Shown here: in pieces, positions 7,254 to 14,731 of the stretch
Numbering within the stretch: the stretch's first letter is position 1
How the letters are laid out: every line of letters begins with the position of its first letter
Assembly: GCA_900541335.1 (NCBI GenBank)
Contig: UQJC01000028.1
Span: 1 to 27,472, forward strand
Length of the DNA: 27,472 nucleotides
DNA from: an uncultured Prevotella sp.
Lineage (GTDB): Bacteria; Bacteroidota; Bacteroidia; Bacteroidales; Bacteroidaceae
Direction: 5' to 3'
Notes under the pieces: model-generated
Told to the model about the DNA's origin: nothing
The model's database searches: none
What the model saw: the letters and a program-made list of their open reading frames with translations, nothing else
Made by a program: the position numbers and the translations under genes

Positions 7254-9164
7254 TTATTCAATTTCGCTCAGTTCCAACCACCGCATGGATTTCTCATCGA
7301 GTTCCTCAACAAGTAGGGGCAAGCGTTTGCTTTTCTCCGTCAGTTCGTCGACCTCAAGCGTACCCGAACAGAGTGCCGCTTCGATTTCGGATTTTTCAGC
7401 TTCCAGAGCTTCGATGTCCTGTTCGAGTTGTTGCATTTCTTGCTTTTCCTTGAACGTGAGCCTGCGCTTTTTCTCGCCGCCCCAGGTTTTTTGCTTCGGA
7501 GCCTTGGAAGCTTGCTTTTGGGCTTGTTCGGCCGCCTCTTGTTCCTCGCGGTCGCGCAGGGATTTCCATTCGCGATATTCTGAGTAGTTGCCCGGGAAGT
7601 CGTCGATTTCCCCTTCGCCCTTGAAGACTAGCAAGTGGTCGACAACGCGGTCCATGAAGTAACGATCGTGACTGACTACGATGACGCAGCCGTGGAAGTC
7701 TTGCAAGTATTCTTCCAATATTTGGAGCGTAGCGATATCGAGGTCGTTGGTCGGTTCGTCGAGCACGAGGAAGTTGGGATTCTTCATCAGCACGGTGCAG
7801 AGTTGCAAACGGCGTTTTTCACCGCCGGAGAGCTTGTAGATGTAGTCTTGCTGGCGTGCAGGTGGGAAGAGAAAGTGCGTGAGAAACTGCATGGCGGTGA
7901 GGTGACGGCCGCCGCCGAGGTCGATGTATTCCGCGTGTTTGCGGACAGCGTCGATAACCTTGTCGCGCTCATCAAATTGCATGCCCTCTTGCGAGAAGTA
8001 GCCAAAGCGTACTGTCTCGCCTACGTTGAAGCGGCCCGAGTCGGGGGCTTCCAACCCTAGCAACAGCTTGATGAAGGTACTCTTGCCCGTACCGTTGCCT
8101 CCCACGATGCCCATCTTTTCGAAGCGTGAGAAGTTGTAATAGAAGTCTTTGAGAATGACTTTCTGTCCCGTGGCGTTGGTTTCGAGGGGAACGGGGAAGG
8201 ATTTGCAGACATACTCTGCTTCGAAGATCTTGCTGCCGATGTAGCCACTCTTCACTTCGAGGCGGGCGGCGCGTTCTTCGCGGCGTTGGCGGGCACGCTG
8301 TTCGAGTTCGTAGAAAGCTTCCTTGCGATAACGTGCCTTTGTGCCGCGCGCGCAAGGCATACGGCGCATCCAGTCTAACTCTTTGCGGTAGAGGTTATTG
8401 GCCTTGGCAATGTTGGCATTGGTCACGGCGATGCGCTGGTCGCGCTTTTCGAGATAATACTCGTAATTGCCCGTATAGTGGTAGAGGGAAAGGTCGTCCA
8501 TTTCCAAAATGTCCTGGCAGACATGGTCGAGGAAATAACGATCGTGGGTGACCATGAGGAGAGCCTTGGTGGTGCGTTGCAGGTAGTTTTCGAGCCATTC
8601 AATCATTTCGAGGTCGAGGTGGTTAGTCGGCTCGTCGAGAATGAGGAGGTCGGGGTCAGCAAGCAGTACGTTGGCAAGTGCCACGCGCTTGAGTTGTCCG
8701 CCGGAGAGTTCGCCTACGGGTTGCAGGAAATGATGAATTTGGAGTTTCGAGAGAATCTGCTTGGCACGGAGTTCAAAGTCCCAGGCTTCGCGACGTTCCA
8801 TTTCGTCGATGAGTTCTGCCAATCCAGGATTGCCGGGGGTGGCCAGACAGCGTTCGTACTGGCTGATGAGGGTAGAAAGGGCGCCGTCAGCCCGTTCGAA
8901 ACAGGCATCAATGACCGTCATGTCGGGACGGAATGCAGGGGCTTGTTCGAGGATGGCAATACGAGCGTCACGCCGTGTGATGATGCTGCCTTCGTCGTAG
9001 TCTTCGTGTCCCGAGAGAATGTTGAGTAGCGTGCTCTTGCCTGCACCGTTGCGGGCGATGAGGCCTACCTTCTGTCCTTCGCCGACACTGAAGCTGATGT
9101 CTTTGAAGAGTTCGAGTGCGCCAAATCGTTTGGTGAGATGCTGTATATCGAGTAATGGAGTCAT
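7254..9164 (-). CDS. ABC-F family ATPase, Uup-like
   Basis: This 636-residue protein has two ABC ATPase domains in tandem and no membrane segments, the hallmark of ABC-F translation factors rather than transporters. Domain 1 has Walker A RNGAGKST (38-45), signature LSGGQ (153-157) and DEPTNHLD (177-184). Domain 2 has GGNGTGKST, LSGGE and DEPTNDLD. The C-terminus (about 545-636) is a charged coiled-coil (EKQEMQQLEQDIEALEAE), the extension typical of Uup. Uup-like proteins act on ribosomes and are also linked to DNA-end and branched-structure metabolism. I see no specific sign of an antibiotic-resistance variant. It is the first gene of its strand block after the glycogen operon terminator; no clear promoter consensus was found upstream. 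Confidence 0.93.
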   Translation of the reverse strand: MTPLLDIQHLTKRFGALELFKDISFSVGEGQKVGLIARNGAGKSTLLNILSGHEDYDEGSIITRRDARIAILEQAPAFRPDMTVIDACFERADGALSTLISQYERCLATPGNPGLAELIDEMERREAWDFELRAKQILSKLQIHHFLQPVGELSGGQLKRVALANVLLADPDLLILDEPTNHLDLEMIEWLENYLQRTTKALLMVTHDRYFLDHVCQDILEMDDLSLYHYTGNYEYYLEKRDQRIAVTNANIAKANNLYRKELDWMRRMPCARGTKARYRKEAFYELEQRARQRREERAARLEVKSGYIGSKIFEAEYVCKSFPVPLETNATGQKVILKDFYYNFSRFEKMGIVGGNGTGKSTFIKLLLGLEAPDSGRFNVGETVRFGYFSQEGMQFDERDKVIDAVRKHAEYIDLGGGRHLTAMQFLTHFLFPPARQQDYIYKLSGGEKRRLQLCTVLMKNPNFLVLDEPTNDLDIATLQILEEYLQDFHGCVIVVSHDRYFMDRVVDHLLVFKGEGEIDDFPGNYSEYREWKSLRDREEQEAAEQAQKQASKAPKQKTWGGEKKRRLTFKEKQEMQQLEQDIEALEAEKSEIEAALCSGTLEVDELTEKSKRLPLLVEELDEKSMRWLELSEIE

Positions 9165-9605
9165 TGCGAATAGGGGATTATGAGGATTTGAGCGCGAATT
9201 TACGAAATTCTGCAGGGTCTGTGGCAGATGGTCGAGGGTATTAGCTGGGGGAGGGTAAGGTTAGGAGGGGAGGGAGAGGGACTAGTCTTGAAGGGGCAGC
9301 GTGACACCGGATAGGGTCTGCGTGCTTTCGCCTAACGATGGGAGTTGGGCCGCCCCTTCACTCCTGTAAGGAAGACGCGAGAGGGGGGAAGGGATGGAAA
9401 TGGGTTGCTCATATAGAGATTGAATGCATTGAAACCGAGTTGCAAATGATGCCGACAGGATGCACACGCTATCTGGTGTACCATCGCTTCGCTGAAACAG
9501 GAATTGCCATCGCCCTTGAGAATTTCAACAAAAAAACGGGGACGTGTCGTACTCGACACGTCCCCGTAGAGGGTTAGTAAGCGGAAATTCCGCTTGCTGT
9601 ATGAA
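9165..9605. other. Intergenic region, ABC-F to glgP
   Basis: This 441-base stretch has no gene I can support. It contains the glgP terminator (9530-9567), an AAGCGGAA-A-TTCCGCTT palindrome at 9579-9595, and a wide 9-bp inverted repeat TGAAGGGGC (9289-9297) / GCCCCTTCA (9352-9360). A weak TAAATTCG on the - strand near 9197-9204 differs by one base from a -7 box and could serve the ABC-F gene. Confidence 0.5.
9530..9567 (-). terminator. Intrinsic terminator of the glycogen operon
   Basis: Read on the - strand, ACGGGGACGTGTCG, loop AGTA, CGACACGTCCCCGT make a perfect 14-bp GC-rich stem (9536-9567), followed by a run of seven T. It lies about 38 bases after the glgP stop codon. This is one of the strongest terminators in the window. 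Confidence 0.93.
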
Positions 9606-12236
9606 TTAGTTGAACCAACGTACGTAGCAGAAGTCCTGACGGTTAGCGAGGTTGGCGTTCTTCGGGTACATACGGTATGCTACCTTGTAAGAACCAGCCA
9701 AGTCGATGCTTGCATTGACTTCGAACGTGTAGAGGTTGCCTTCGTGACCCGTGACATTCATCGGAATTACATCGTGGATGTGGTCACAGCCATCGCTCGT
9801 AGTTACAACAACGAGGTCGATGCCGATAGCGTCGTCCAAACCTTGTTCGTCAACCACGTGCTTCACGTTGAAGTTCTTACCGCTAACAAGGTCGGCATTG
9901 ATGAGGTTTTCGCTACGTTCAGAAGAAACAACGCGGATGTTGTCCCAACGTTCGGCTACGCTCTCCTTCCAAGACACGATGTCCTTAGCAAGCTGGTTGT
10001 TATGGGCAGCGAGCTTCTTGAAACGGGCAGCTTCGGGGTTGTAGAAACGATCGTAGTAGTCATCCAACTGACGCTTCATCGTGTAGTTCGGAGCGATGCG
10101 TGCAATAGAGTTCTTTACGGTACGAACCCACGCTTCAGAGTAACCCTTACGGTTGCGTGCGTAGTACTGCGGAATGATTTCTTGTTCGAGCATAGAGTAG
10201 ATCGTCGATGCGTCGAGCTTATCCTGGTGTTCCTGGTTCTGGTAAGTGCGACGATCGGTAAGAGCCCAACCTGCCCCTTCGCGATAACCTTCATACCACC
10301 AGCCGTCGAGTACGCTGAGGTTGACTACACCGTTCATCAAAGCCTTCTCACCAGAGGTACCTGAAGCTTCGAGAGGACGTGTCGGCGTGTTCATCCAGAT
10401 ATCAACACCCGAAACGAGACGGCGTGCAAGCTGCATGTCATAGTTGTCGAGGAAGATAATCTTACCGATGAACTCGGGACGCTGTGAGATGTCGTAGATT
10501 TTCTTGATCAAGCCCTGACCAGCACCGTCAGCGGGGTGTGCTTTACCTGCAAAGAGGAAAATTACAGGGTAGTCGGGGTTGTTGACAATCTTAGAAAGAC
10601 GATCGAGATCAGAGAACAAGAGGTGAGCACGCTTGTACGTAGCAAAACGACGAGCGAAACCGATGAGGAGGGCATTGGGGTTGATCTTGTCAAGGAGGCT
10701 CACTACGAGTGAGGGATCGCCCTGGTTGCGGAGCCAGTTCTCACGGAAACGGTCGCGGATGTAATCGATGAGTTTGTTCTTGAGCAACACGCGAGTGTTC
10801 CAGATTTCTTCATCGGGCACATTGTAGATGTTCTTCCAAACGGCTTCATTGCTCTGGTCGAGGATGTAATCCTTGCCGAGATACTTTGCGTAAACGCGCT
10901 TCCATTCCTTGGCACACCAAGTGGGGAAGTGCACACCGTTGGTAACATAGCCTACGTGGCTCTCTTCTGCATGGGGATTGTAAATCTTCTCCCATTCTTC
11001 GTGCGTGCGCTCAGCGTGGTCGAGACGATCAGCGGGAGGCATGTAGCCCTGCCAGATGTCTTTGAACATCTGTTGGCTCACACGGCCGTGAAGCCAGCTT
11101 ACGCCGTTGACTTCCTGACACGTCTTGCAGAGGAAGGTAGACATACAGAACTTTTCGCCCTTGTCATCGGGGTTGGTGCGACCCAAGCCCATGAAGTCGT
11201 CCCAAGAAATGCCGAGACGGCCGGGGAACTGGTTCATGTACTTATTGAACAAGCCTTCGTCGAAGTAGTCGTGGCCGGCGGGAACGGGAGTATGAACTGT
11301 GTAGAGTGAAGAAGCGCGAACGAGTTCGAGTGCTTCGTCAAAGCTCATGCCGCTCTCAACGTAATCAACGAGACGCTGTACGTTGCAAAGGGCTGCGTGA
11401 CCTTCATTGCAGTGGTAAATGTCCTTCTGGATGCCGAGCTTTTTGAGGGCGAGCATACCACCAATACCAAGGAGGTACTCCTGCTTGATACGGTTTTCCC
11501 AGTCACCACCATAGAGAGAGTGAGTAATACGACGGTCGAACTCAGAGTTCATGTCGTTATCGGTATCGAGCAAGTAAAGTGAGATGCGACCAACGTTTGC
11601 ACGCCAAAGCGTTGCGTGAACCATAAAGTTAGGGTAGGGCACGTCGACAATCACTTGGTTGCCGTCTTGGTCGAGTACGCGCTCGATAGGCAGACGATCG
11701 AAGTCCTGAGGCTCGTAGTTTGCAATTTGCTGTCCGTCCATGGAGAGCGACTGCGTGAAGTAACCAAAGCGATAGAGGAAACCAACGGCTACCATGTCTA
11801 CATTGCTGTCGGAAGCTTCCTTGAGGTAGTCACCAGCGAGGATACCCAAACCGCCAGAGTAGATTTTGAGTACATGAGAGAGACCATACTCCATGCAGAA
11901 GTAAGCAACGGAAGCACGCTTGGGATTGGGCTTCACGTCCATATATTTGCGGAACTCGCCGTAGACCTTGTCCATGCTGGCGATGATATCCTTATCCTGA
12001 GAGAGCTCGATGAGACGGTCGTAATCCATGCTGCGGAGCAACTCGATGGGGTTGCGGTTGACCTTGCGCCAAAGCTCCTTGTCGAGGCGAGAGAAGAGTT
12101 CAAGTGCCTCGGGATTCCAAGACCACCAAAGGTTGTGGGCGATCTCGTCCAACTTCTTAAGAGATTCAGGAATGTGGCTCTTTACATTGACCACTTTCCA
12201 ACTCGGTTGGTTTGCGTTACTAATCTTGATTTTCAT
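9606..12236 (-). CDS. glgP: Alpha-glucan (glycogen) phosphorylase, GT35
   Basis: The enzyme releases glucose-1-phosphate from alpha-1,4-glucan chains using pyridoxal phosphate. From the ATG at 12234-12236 it has 876 residues. I prefer this start because an upstream in-frame ATG (12293) would translate through an inverted repeat (12284-12322), and homologues begin near MKIKISNANQPSW. The N-terminal region (HNLWWSWNPEALELF) is the DUF3417-type domain of this branch. The catalytic segment PLEASGTSGEKALMNG carries the expected PLP lysine (about Lys631), and NEGHAALCNVQRLV and GFARRFATYKR are conserved sugar/phosphate-site regions. It lies 105 bases downstream of glycogen synthase on the same strand and ends at a strong terminator, so the two form a glycogen synthesis/degradation pair. 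Confidence 0.94.
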   Translation of the reverse strand: MKIKISNANQPSWKVVNVKSHIPESLKKLDEIAHNLWWSWNPEALELFSRLDKELWRKVNRNPIELLRSMDYDRLIELSQDKDIIASMDKVYGEFRKYMDVKPNPKRASVAYFCMEYGLSHVLKIYSGGLGILAGDYLKEASDSNVDMVAVGFLYRFGYFTQSLSMDGQQIANYEPQDFDRLPIERVLDQDGNQVIVDVPYPNFMVHATLWRANVGRISLYLLDTDNDMNSEFDRRITHSLYGGDWENRIKQEYLLGIGGMLALKKLGIQKDIYHCNEGHAALCNVQRLVDYVESGMSFDEALELVRASSLYTVHTPVPAGHDYFDEGLFNKYMNQFPGRLGISWDDFMGLGRTNPDDKGEKFCMSTFLCKTCQEVNGVSWLHGRVSQQMFKDIWQGYMPPADRLDHAERTHEEWEKIYNPHAEESHVGYVTNGVHFPTWCAKEWKRVYAKYLGKDYILDQSNEAVWKNIYNVPDEEIWNTRVLLKNKLIDYIRDRFRENWLRNQGDPSLVVSLLDKINPNALLIGFARRFATYKRAHLLFSDLDRLSKIVNNPDYPVIFLFAGKAHPADGAGQGLIKKIYDISQRPEFIGKIIFLDNYDMQLARRLVSGVDIWMNTPTRPLEASGTSGEKALMNGVVNLSVLDGWWYEGYREGAGWALTDRRTYQNQEHQDKLDASTIYSMLEQEIIPQYYARNRKGYSEAWVRTVKNSIARIAPNYTMKRQLDDYYDRFYNPEAARFKKLAAHNNQLAKDIVSWKESVAERWDNIRVVSSERSENLINADLVSGKNFNVKHVVDEQGLDDAIGIDLVVVTTSDGCDHIHDVIPMNVTGHEGNLYTFEVNASIDLAGSYKVAYRMYPKNANLANRQDFCYVRWFN

Positions 12237-12283
12237 TTGATTATGAAGATAAGTGAATACTATATACAAATATGAATGAAAAG

Positions 12284-12322
12284 ACCGATGCACCGTTGGC
12301 GTAAGTTATACGAAGCATCGGT
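12284..12322. repeat. Inverted repeat in the glycogen synthase-phosphorylase gap
   Basis: ACCGATGC (12284-12291) and GCATCGGT (12315-12322) pair perfectly around a 23-base loop, and on the - strand the stem is followed by CTTTTCATT. This may be a partial terminator or a processing stem that sets the ratio of phosphorylase to synthase. It falls upstream of the chosen glgP start. Confidence 0.5.
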
Positions 12323-12341
12323 AAGGAGTGTTTGCTGTCCT

Positions 12342-14018
12342 TTACTTACCCTGCTTTTGCGTGGCACGGATGGCGAAGTCATAAGCCTGGTAGTAGTACT
12401 TGATAAAGTGCTTCCACTGCGCCTTGTCTGCCAGTTTGGTAGCGTTGTTGCGCACTGTGGTACGCGCCTTGCTATCGAGTGACAGCATCTCTTTAATCGT
12501 CTCGCACATGTCGGCAGCGACTTCATAGAAGTTACCGTCGGAGCGTGGGATGACACGAACGCCATCGCGGAGGGTACCACTATGGCCGAGCACTTCGTCA
12601 ACCCATTGGCCGAAGCCGCTGAGATCGGTGGTGACACAGGGAGTGTGGAATGCGCAGCTTTCGAGTGGCGTGTAACCCCAAGGTTCGTAGTACGAGGGAT
12701 AGAGAGCCAAGTCGTTGGCGGCGAGCAGATTATAATAGGGAAGGTCGAAGATGCCATCGTTACCTTCGAGGTAGCAAGGCACGAGGATGACCTTCACTTT
12801 GTCGGTGGGGAGGTTCTTCAGTCCGACTTCCCAAATCTGACGCACGATGCGGTCCTCGTTGAGGTTCCAAAGTTCGTGAGTAATGACGGGATTGGGAAGT
12901 GGTGCGTTGTTGTTTTTCTTATGCTTTGCTTGAAGGCGTTCCTGCAAATCGGCGCGGGAACCCTTGAGCCAGCAGGGTACTTCGATCAGCGCGAGTACCT
13001 GACGGTTGTCTTCGGTTTGTTCGTTGAGCTGGGCGCGGAGTTGTGCCATGGCTTCGAGGAAAACGTCGAAGCCCTTGCAACGGTAGTCGTTGCGGCCGCT
13101 CGTAGAGACAATCAAAGTGTCGTCAGAAAGGGTGCTACCCGTCAAAGCTCCGGCTACATCGAGGATGCGGCGGCGGGCTTTTTTGCGAACCGAGGTAAAT
13201 TGCGTCCCTTTAGGTACGAAATCGTTCTCGAAGCCGTTGGGCAGGACAACGTCGGCGGGCTTGTCGAGCAATTGTTTGCACTCACGGTCGGTAAAGCGGC
13301 TCACAGTGGTGAAGCAGTCGGCGCGCAGGGCAGATTGCTTCTCGATGCTGTGTTTGGCATCCATGTGTAGCTCTTCAGCCATCTGGTCTCCGTTATAGCC
13401 TTCGAAGTAAGCGTAGAGTTGCTTGTTATTACCGGCGATGGAGCGACCGATGCTGGTGGCGTGGGTCGTAAAAATCGTAGCGACCTGAGGGCAATGGTGC
13501 TTGAGGAAGAGCATACCGAGTCCTGACATCCATTCGTGAGCCTGGTAAACGACCTGGTCGGTGGGTTGCAGGCAGTTCTTGAGTACGGCTTCAACCAAAA
13601 GTCCGGCAGCATAGGAGAACATGGAGGCTTCGTCGTAGTCGCCGTAAGCGCGGATTGAGTCTACCTGGAAAAGTTCCCAGGCTTTTGCATAAATCGCATT
13701 CTTCTGTTCGAAGAAGGGCTTGAAGTCTACCAAAATGGCGACCGGTTCACCCGGTACCATCCATCGTCCGATGCGACAATTGAGTCCAACTGTGGCAGCT
13801 GCCTTCTTCCATTCGGGAAGAAGTTTGCTCTCTTCGCGAAAATCTACGTTGGCTGTAGCCTGCTTGAGGTCGGGGCCGATGAATACGAGTTGATCTTTAT
13901 AGGTTTCGGCCAAGGTCTTGGCGCGTGAGGAAAGTACCGTGTAGATACCTCCCACTTTATTACAAACTTCCCAACTGGTTTCGAAGATATAGTTGGGAGC
14001 TAAGAGTTTATTGTTCAT
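12342..14018 (-). CDS. Glycogen synthase, eukaryote-type GT3 family
   Basis: This 558-residue retaining glycosyltransferase elongates alpha-1,4-glucan from a nucleotide-glucose donor. The N-terminus FETSWEVCNKVGGIYTVLS has the K-V-G-G donor-site motif (Lys21), and YPSYYEPWGYTPLES near residue 455 is the conserved C-terminal E-P-W-G-Y-T-P-L-E motif of GT3 glycogen synthases. This is the GYS-like family of animals and fungi, also found in Bacteroidetes, not the GT5 GlgA of E. coli. It is first in an operon with the GT35 phosphorylase and has a good promoter about 110-135 bases upstream. Donor specificity (UDP- or ADP-glucose) cannot be read from the sequence. I give no symbol because glgA usually denotes GT5. 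Confidence 0.93.
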   Translation of the reverse strand: MNNKLLAPNYIFETSWEVCNKVGGIYTVLSSRAKTLAETYKDQLVFIGPDLKQATANVDFREESKLLPEWKKAAATVGLNCRIGRWMVPGEPVAILVDFKPFFEQKNAIYAKAWELFQVDSIRAYGDYDEASMFSYAAGLLVEAVLKNCLQPTDQVVYQAHEWMSGLGMLFLKHHCPQVATIFTTHATSIGRSIAGNNKQLYAYFEGYNGDQMAEELHMDAKHSIEKQSALRADCFTTVSRFTDRECKQLLDKPADVVLPNGFENDFVPKGTQFTSVRKKARRRILDVAGALTGSTLSDDTLIVSTSGRNDYRCKGFDVFLEAMAQLRAQLNEQTEDNRQVLALIEVPCWLKGSRADLQERLQAKHKKNNNAPLPNPVITHELWNLNEDRIVRQIWEVGLKNLPTDKVKVILVPCYLEGNDGIFDLPYYNLLAANDLALYPSYYEPWGYTPLESCAFHTPCVTTDLSGFGQWVDEVLGHSGTLRDGVRVIPRSDGNFYEVAADMCETIKEMLSLDSKARTTVRNNATKLADKAQWKHFIKYYYQAYDFAIRATQKQGK

Positions 14019-14125
14019 AAAAAAGCTCTATTATCCGAAAGTATAGCAAAGGGGTTGCTTCAACTGGATGTAAAGAAGAAAATAATGCTCCTCGTTCCTG
14101 CTAAGTGCAACCGTTTTACGCCGCG

Positions 14126-14155
14126 CAAAGTTAGCTTAATTTATTGAAATACAAA
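14126..14155 (-). promoter_or_regulatory. Bacteroidetes promoter for glycogen synthase operon
   Basis: On the - strand TTTG (14155-14152) is followed after 18 bases by TAACTTTG (14133-14126), a near-ideal -33/-7 pair. Transcription would begin near 14119, giving a leader of about 100 bases before the ATG at 14018. Confidence 0.75.
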
Positions 14156-14531
14156 ATCAAAACACTCTGTTTAGTCTCTTTGCAGTCTTTAGTTTAGAGC
14201 TTAAAAGGGCCTCAAAAACCTATGATATAAAGCGTTTATGGGTAGATTGTTTCACTCGAAGAAGGCGAAGGAGATGTTCTATGTAACCAATAAAAATATG
14301 TATTTCCCTTTCGTTATCTTAACGCGAAGATATGGTGAAGCTTTCTATCCTTTGTTGCTTTTTGAAAAACGAAAGTGACGAAGTGAGTAGCATTTGCACC
14401 TATAAAAAAGACATGAAAAAAGAGAGCAAAAGAATGACTATCCAAAAAAGTATCACTAAATTTGCACGCGAAAAGGAACGTGAACTGAAGTTTGTCGATA
14501 GTGTATCGCTCTTATTTATTACCAGTTCAGA

Positions 14532-14580
14532 TGTTTCAAAAGGTGTTTTTTCTTTCTTACTAATAAGTCCTTTTGAAACA
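14532..14580. repeat. 12-bp perfect inverted repeat upstream of rho
   Basis: TGTTTCAAAAGG (14532-14543) and CCTTTTGAAACA (14569-14580) are exact reverse complements separated by 25 pyrimidine-rich bases. No T-tract follows the stem on either strand. It may be a regulator-binding site or a structured part of a long rho leader. Confidence 0.65.
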
Positions 14581-14657
14581 GTTCTCTTCCTAACTCTCAT
14601 TTATTTATTGCATCTGTGAAACTTCCTAGGTGGAGAAGAACAGGCGGCTTGACGGAA

Positions 14658-14722
14658 ACTGTCGGTTTATACCGATGGTCGGGTTGAAGGGTACTGCTTG
14701 ATTCTGTCCATCCGGGTCAACC
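14658..14722 (+). promoter_or_regulatory. Possible structured rho mRNA leader (two hairpins)
   Basis: Hairpin 1 (14658-14679) pairs ACTGTCGGT with ACCGATGGT around TTAT with two G-T wobbles. Hairpin 2 pairs GGTTGA (14682-14687) with TCAACC (14717-14722), ending 9 bases before the ATG. Rho autoregulates in its own leader in other bacteria; a similar role here is inference. Confidence 0.35.
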
Positions 14723-14731
14723 TTTAATTAC

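Larger units (their letters stand above)
14019..14731. other. 713-base divergent intergenic region between glycogen operon and rho
   Basis: This is the longest gene-free stretch in the window. It holds the - strand promoter for glycogen synthase (14126-14155), a 12-bp inverted repeat (14532-14580), an isolated + strand TAAATTTG -7 box (14457-14464) with no -33 partner, and two hairpins in the presumed rho leader (14658-14722). It is clearly AT-richer than its surroundings up to about 14620. A 95-codon frame at 14332-14619 has no recognisable homology or gene-like composition. Confidence 0.6.

Noticed and set aside
9594..10364. Long open frame (256 codons) on the + strand opposite glgP
   Set aside because: It lies wholly antisense to a well-supported phosphorylase and has no recognisable motifs; such frames arise from the codon bias of the real gene.
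11616..12275. 219-codon + strand frame opposite the start of glgP
   Set aside because: Mirrors the coding strand of the phosphorylase and shows no protein-family features.
12237..12293. 19-codon N-terminal extension of glgP
   Set aside because: It would run through an inverted repeat and is unlike homologue N-termini; the ATG at 12236 gives the expected start.
12582..13370. 262-codon + strand frame opposite glycogen synthase
   Set aside because: Antisense shadow of a confident GT3 gene, with no domain or promoter of its own.
14332..14619. 95-codon frame in the glycogen-rho intergenic region
   Set aside because: No recognisable domain, no good start signal, and it contains the 12-bp inverted repeat; composition looks non-coding. 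A small gene cannot be fully excluded.
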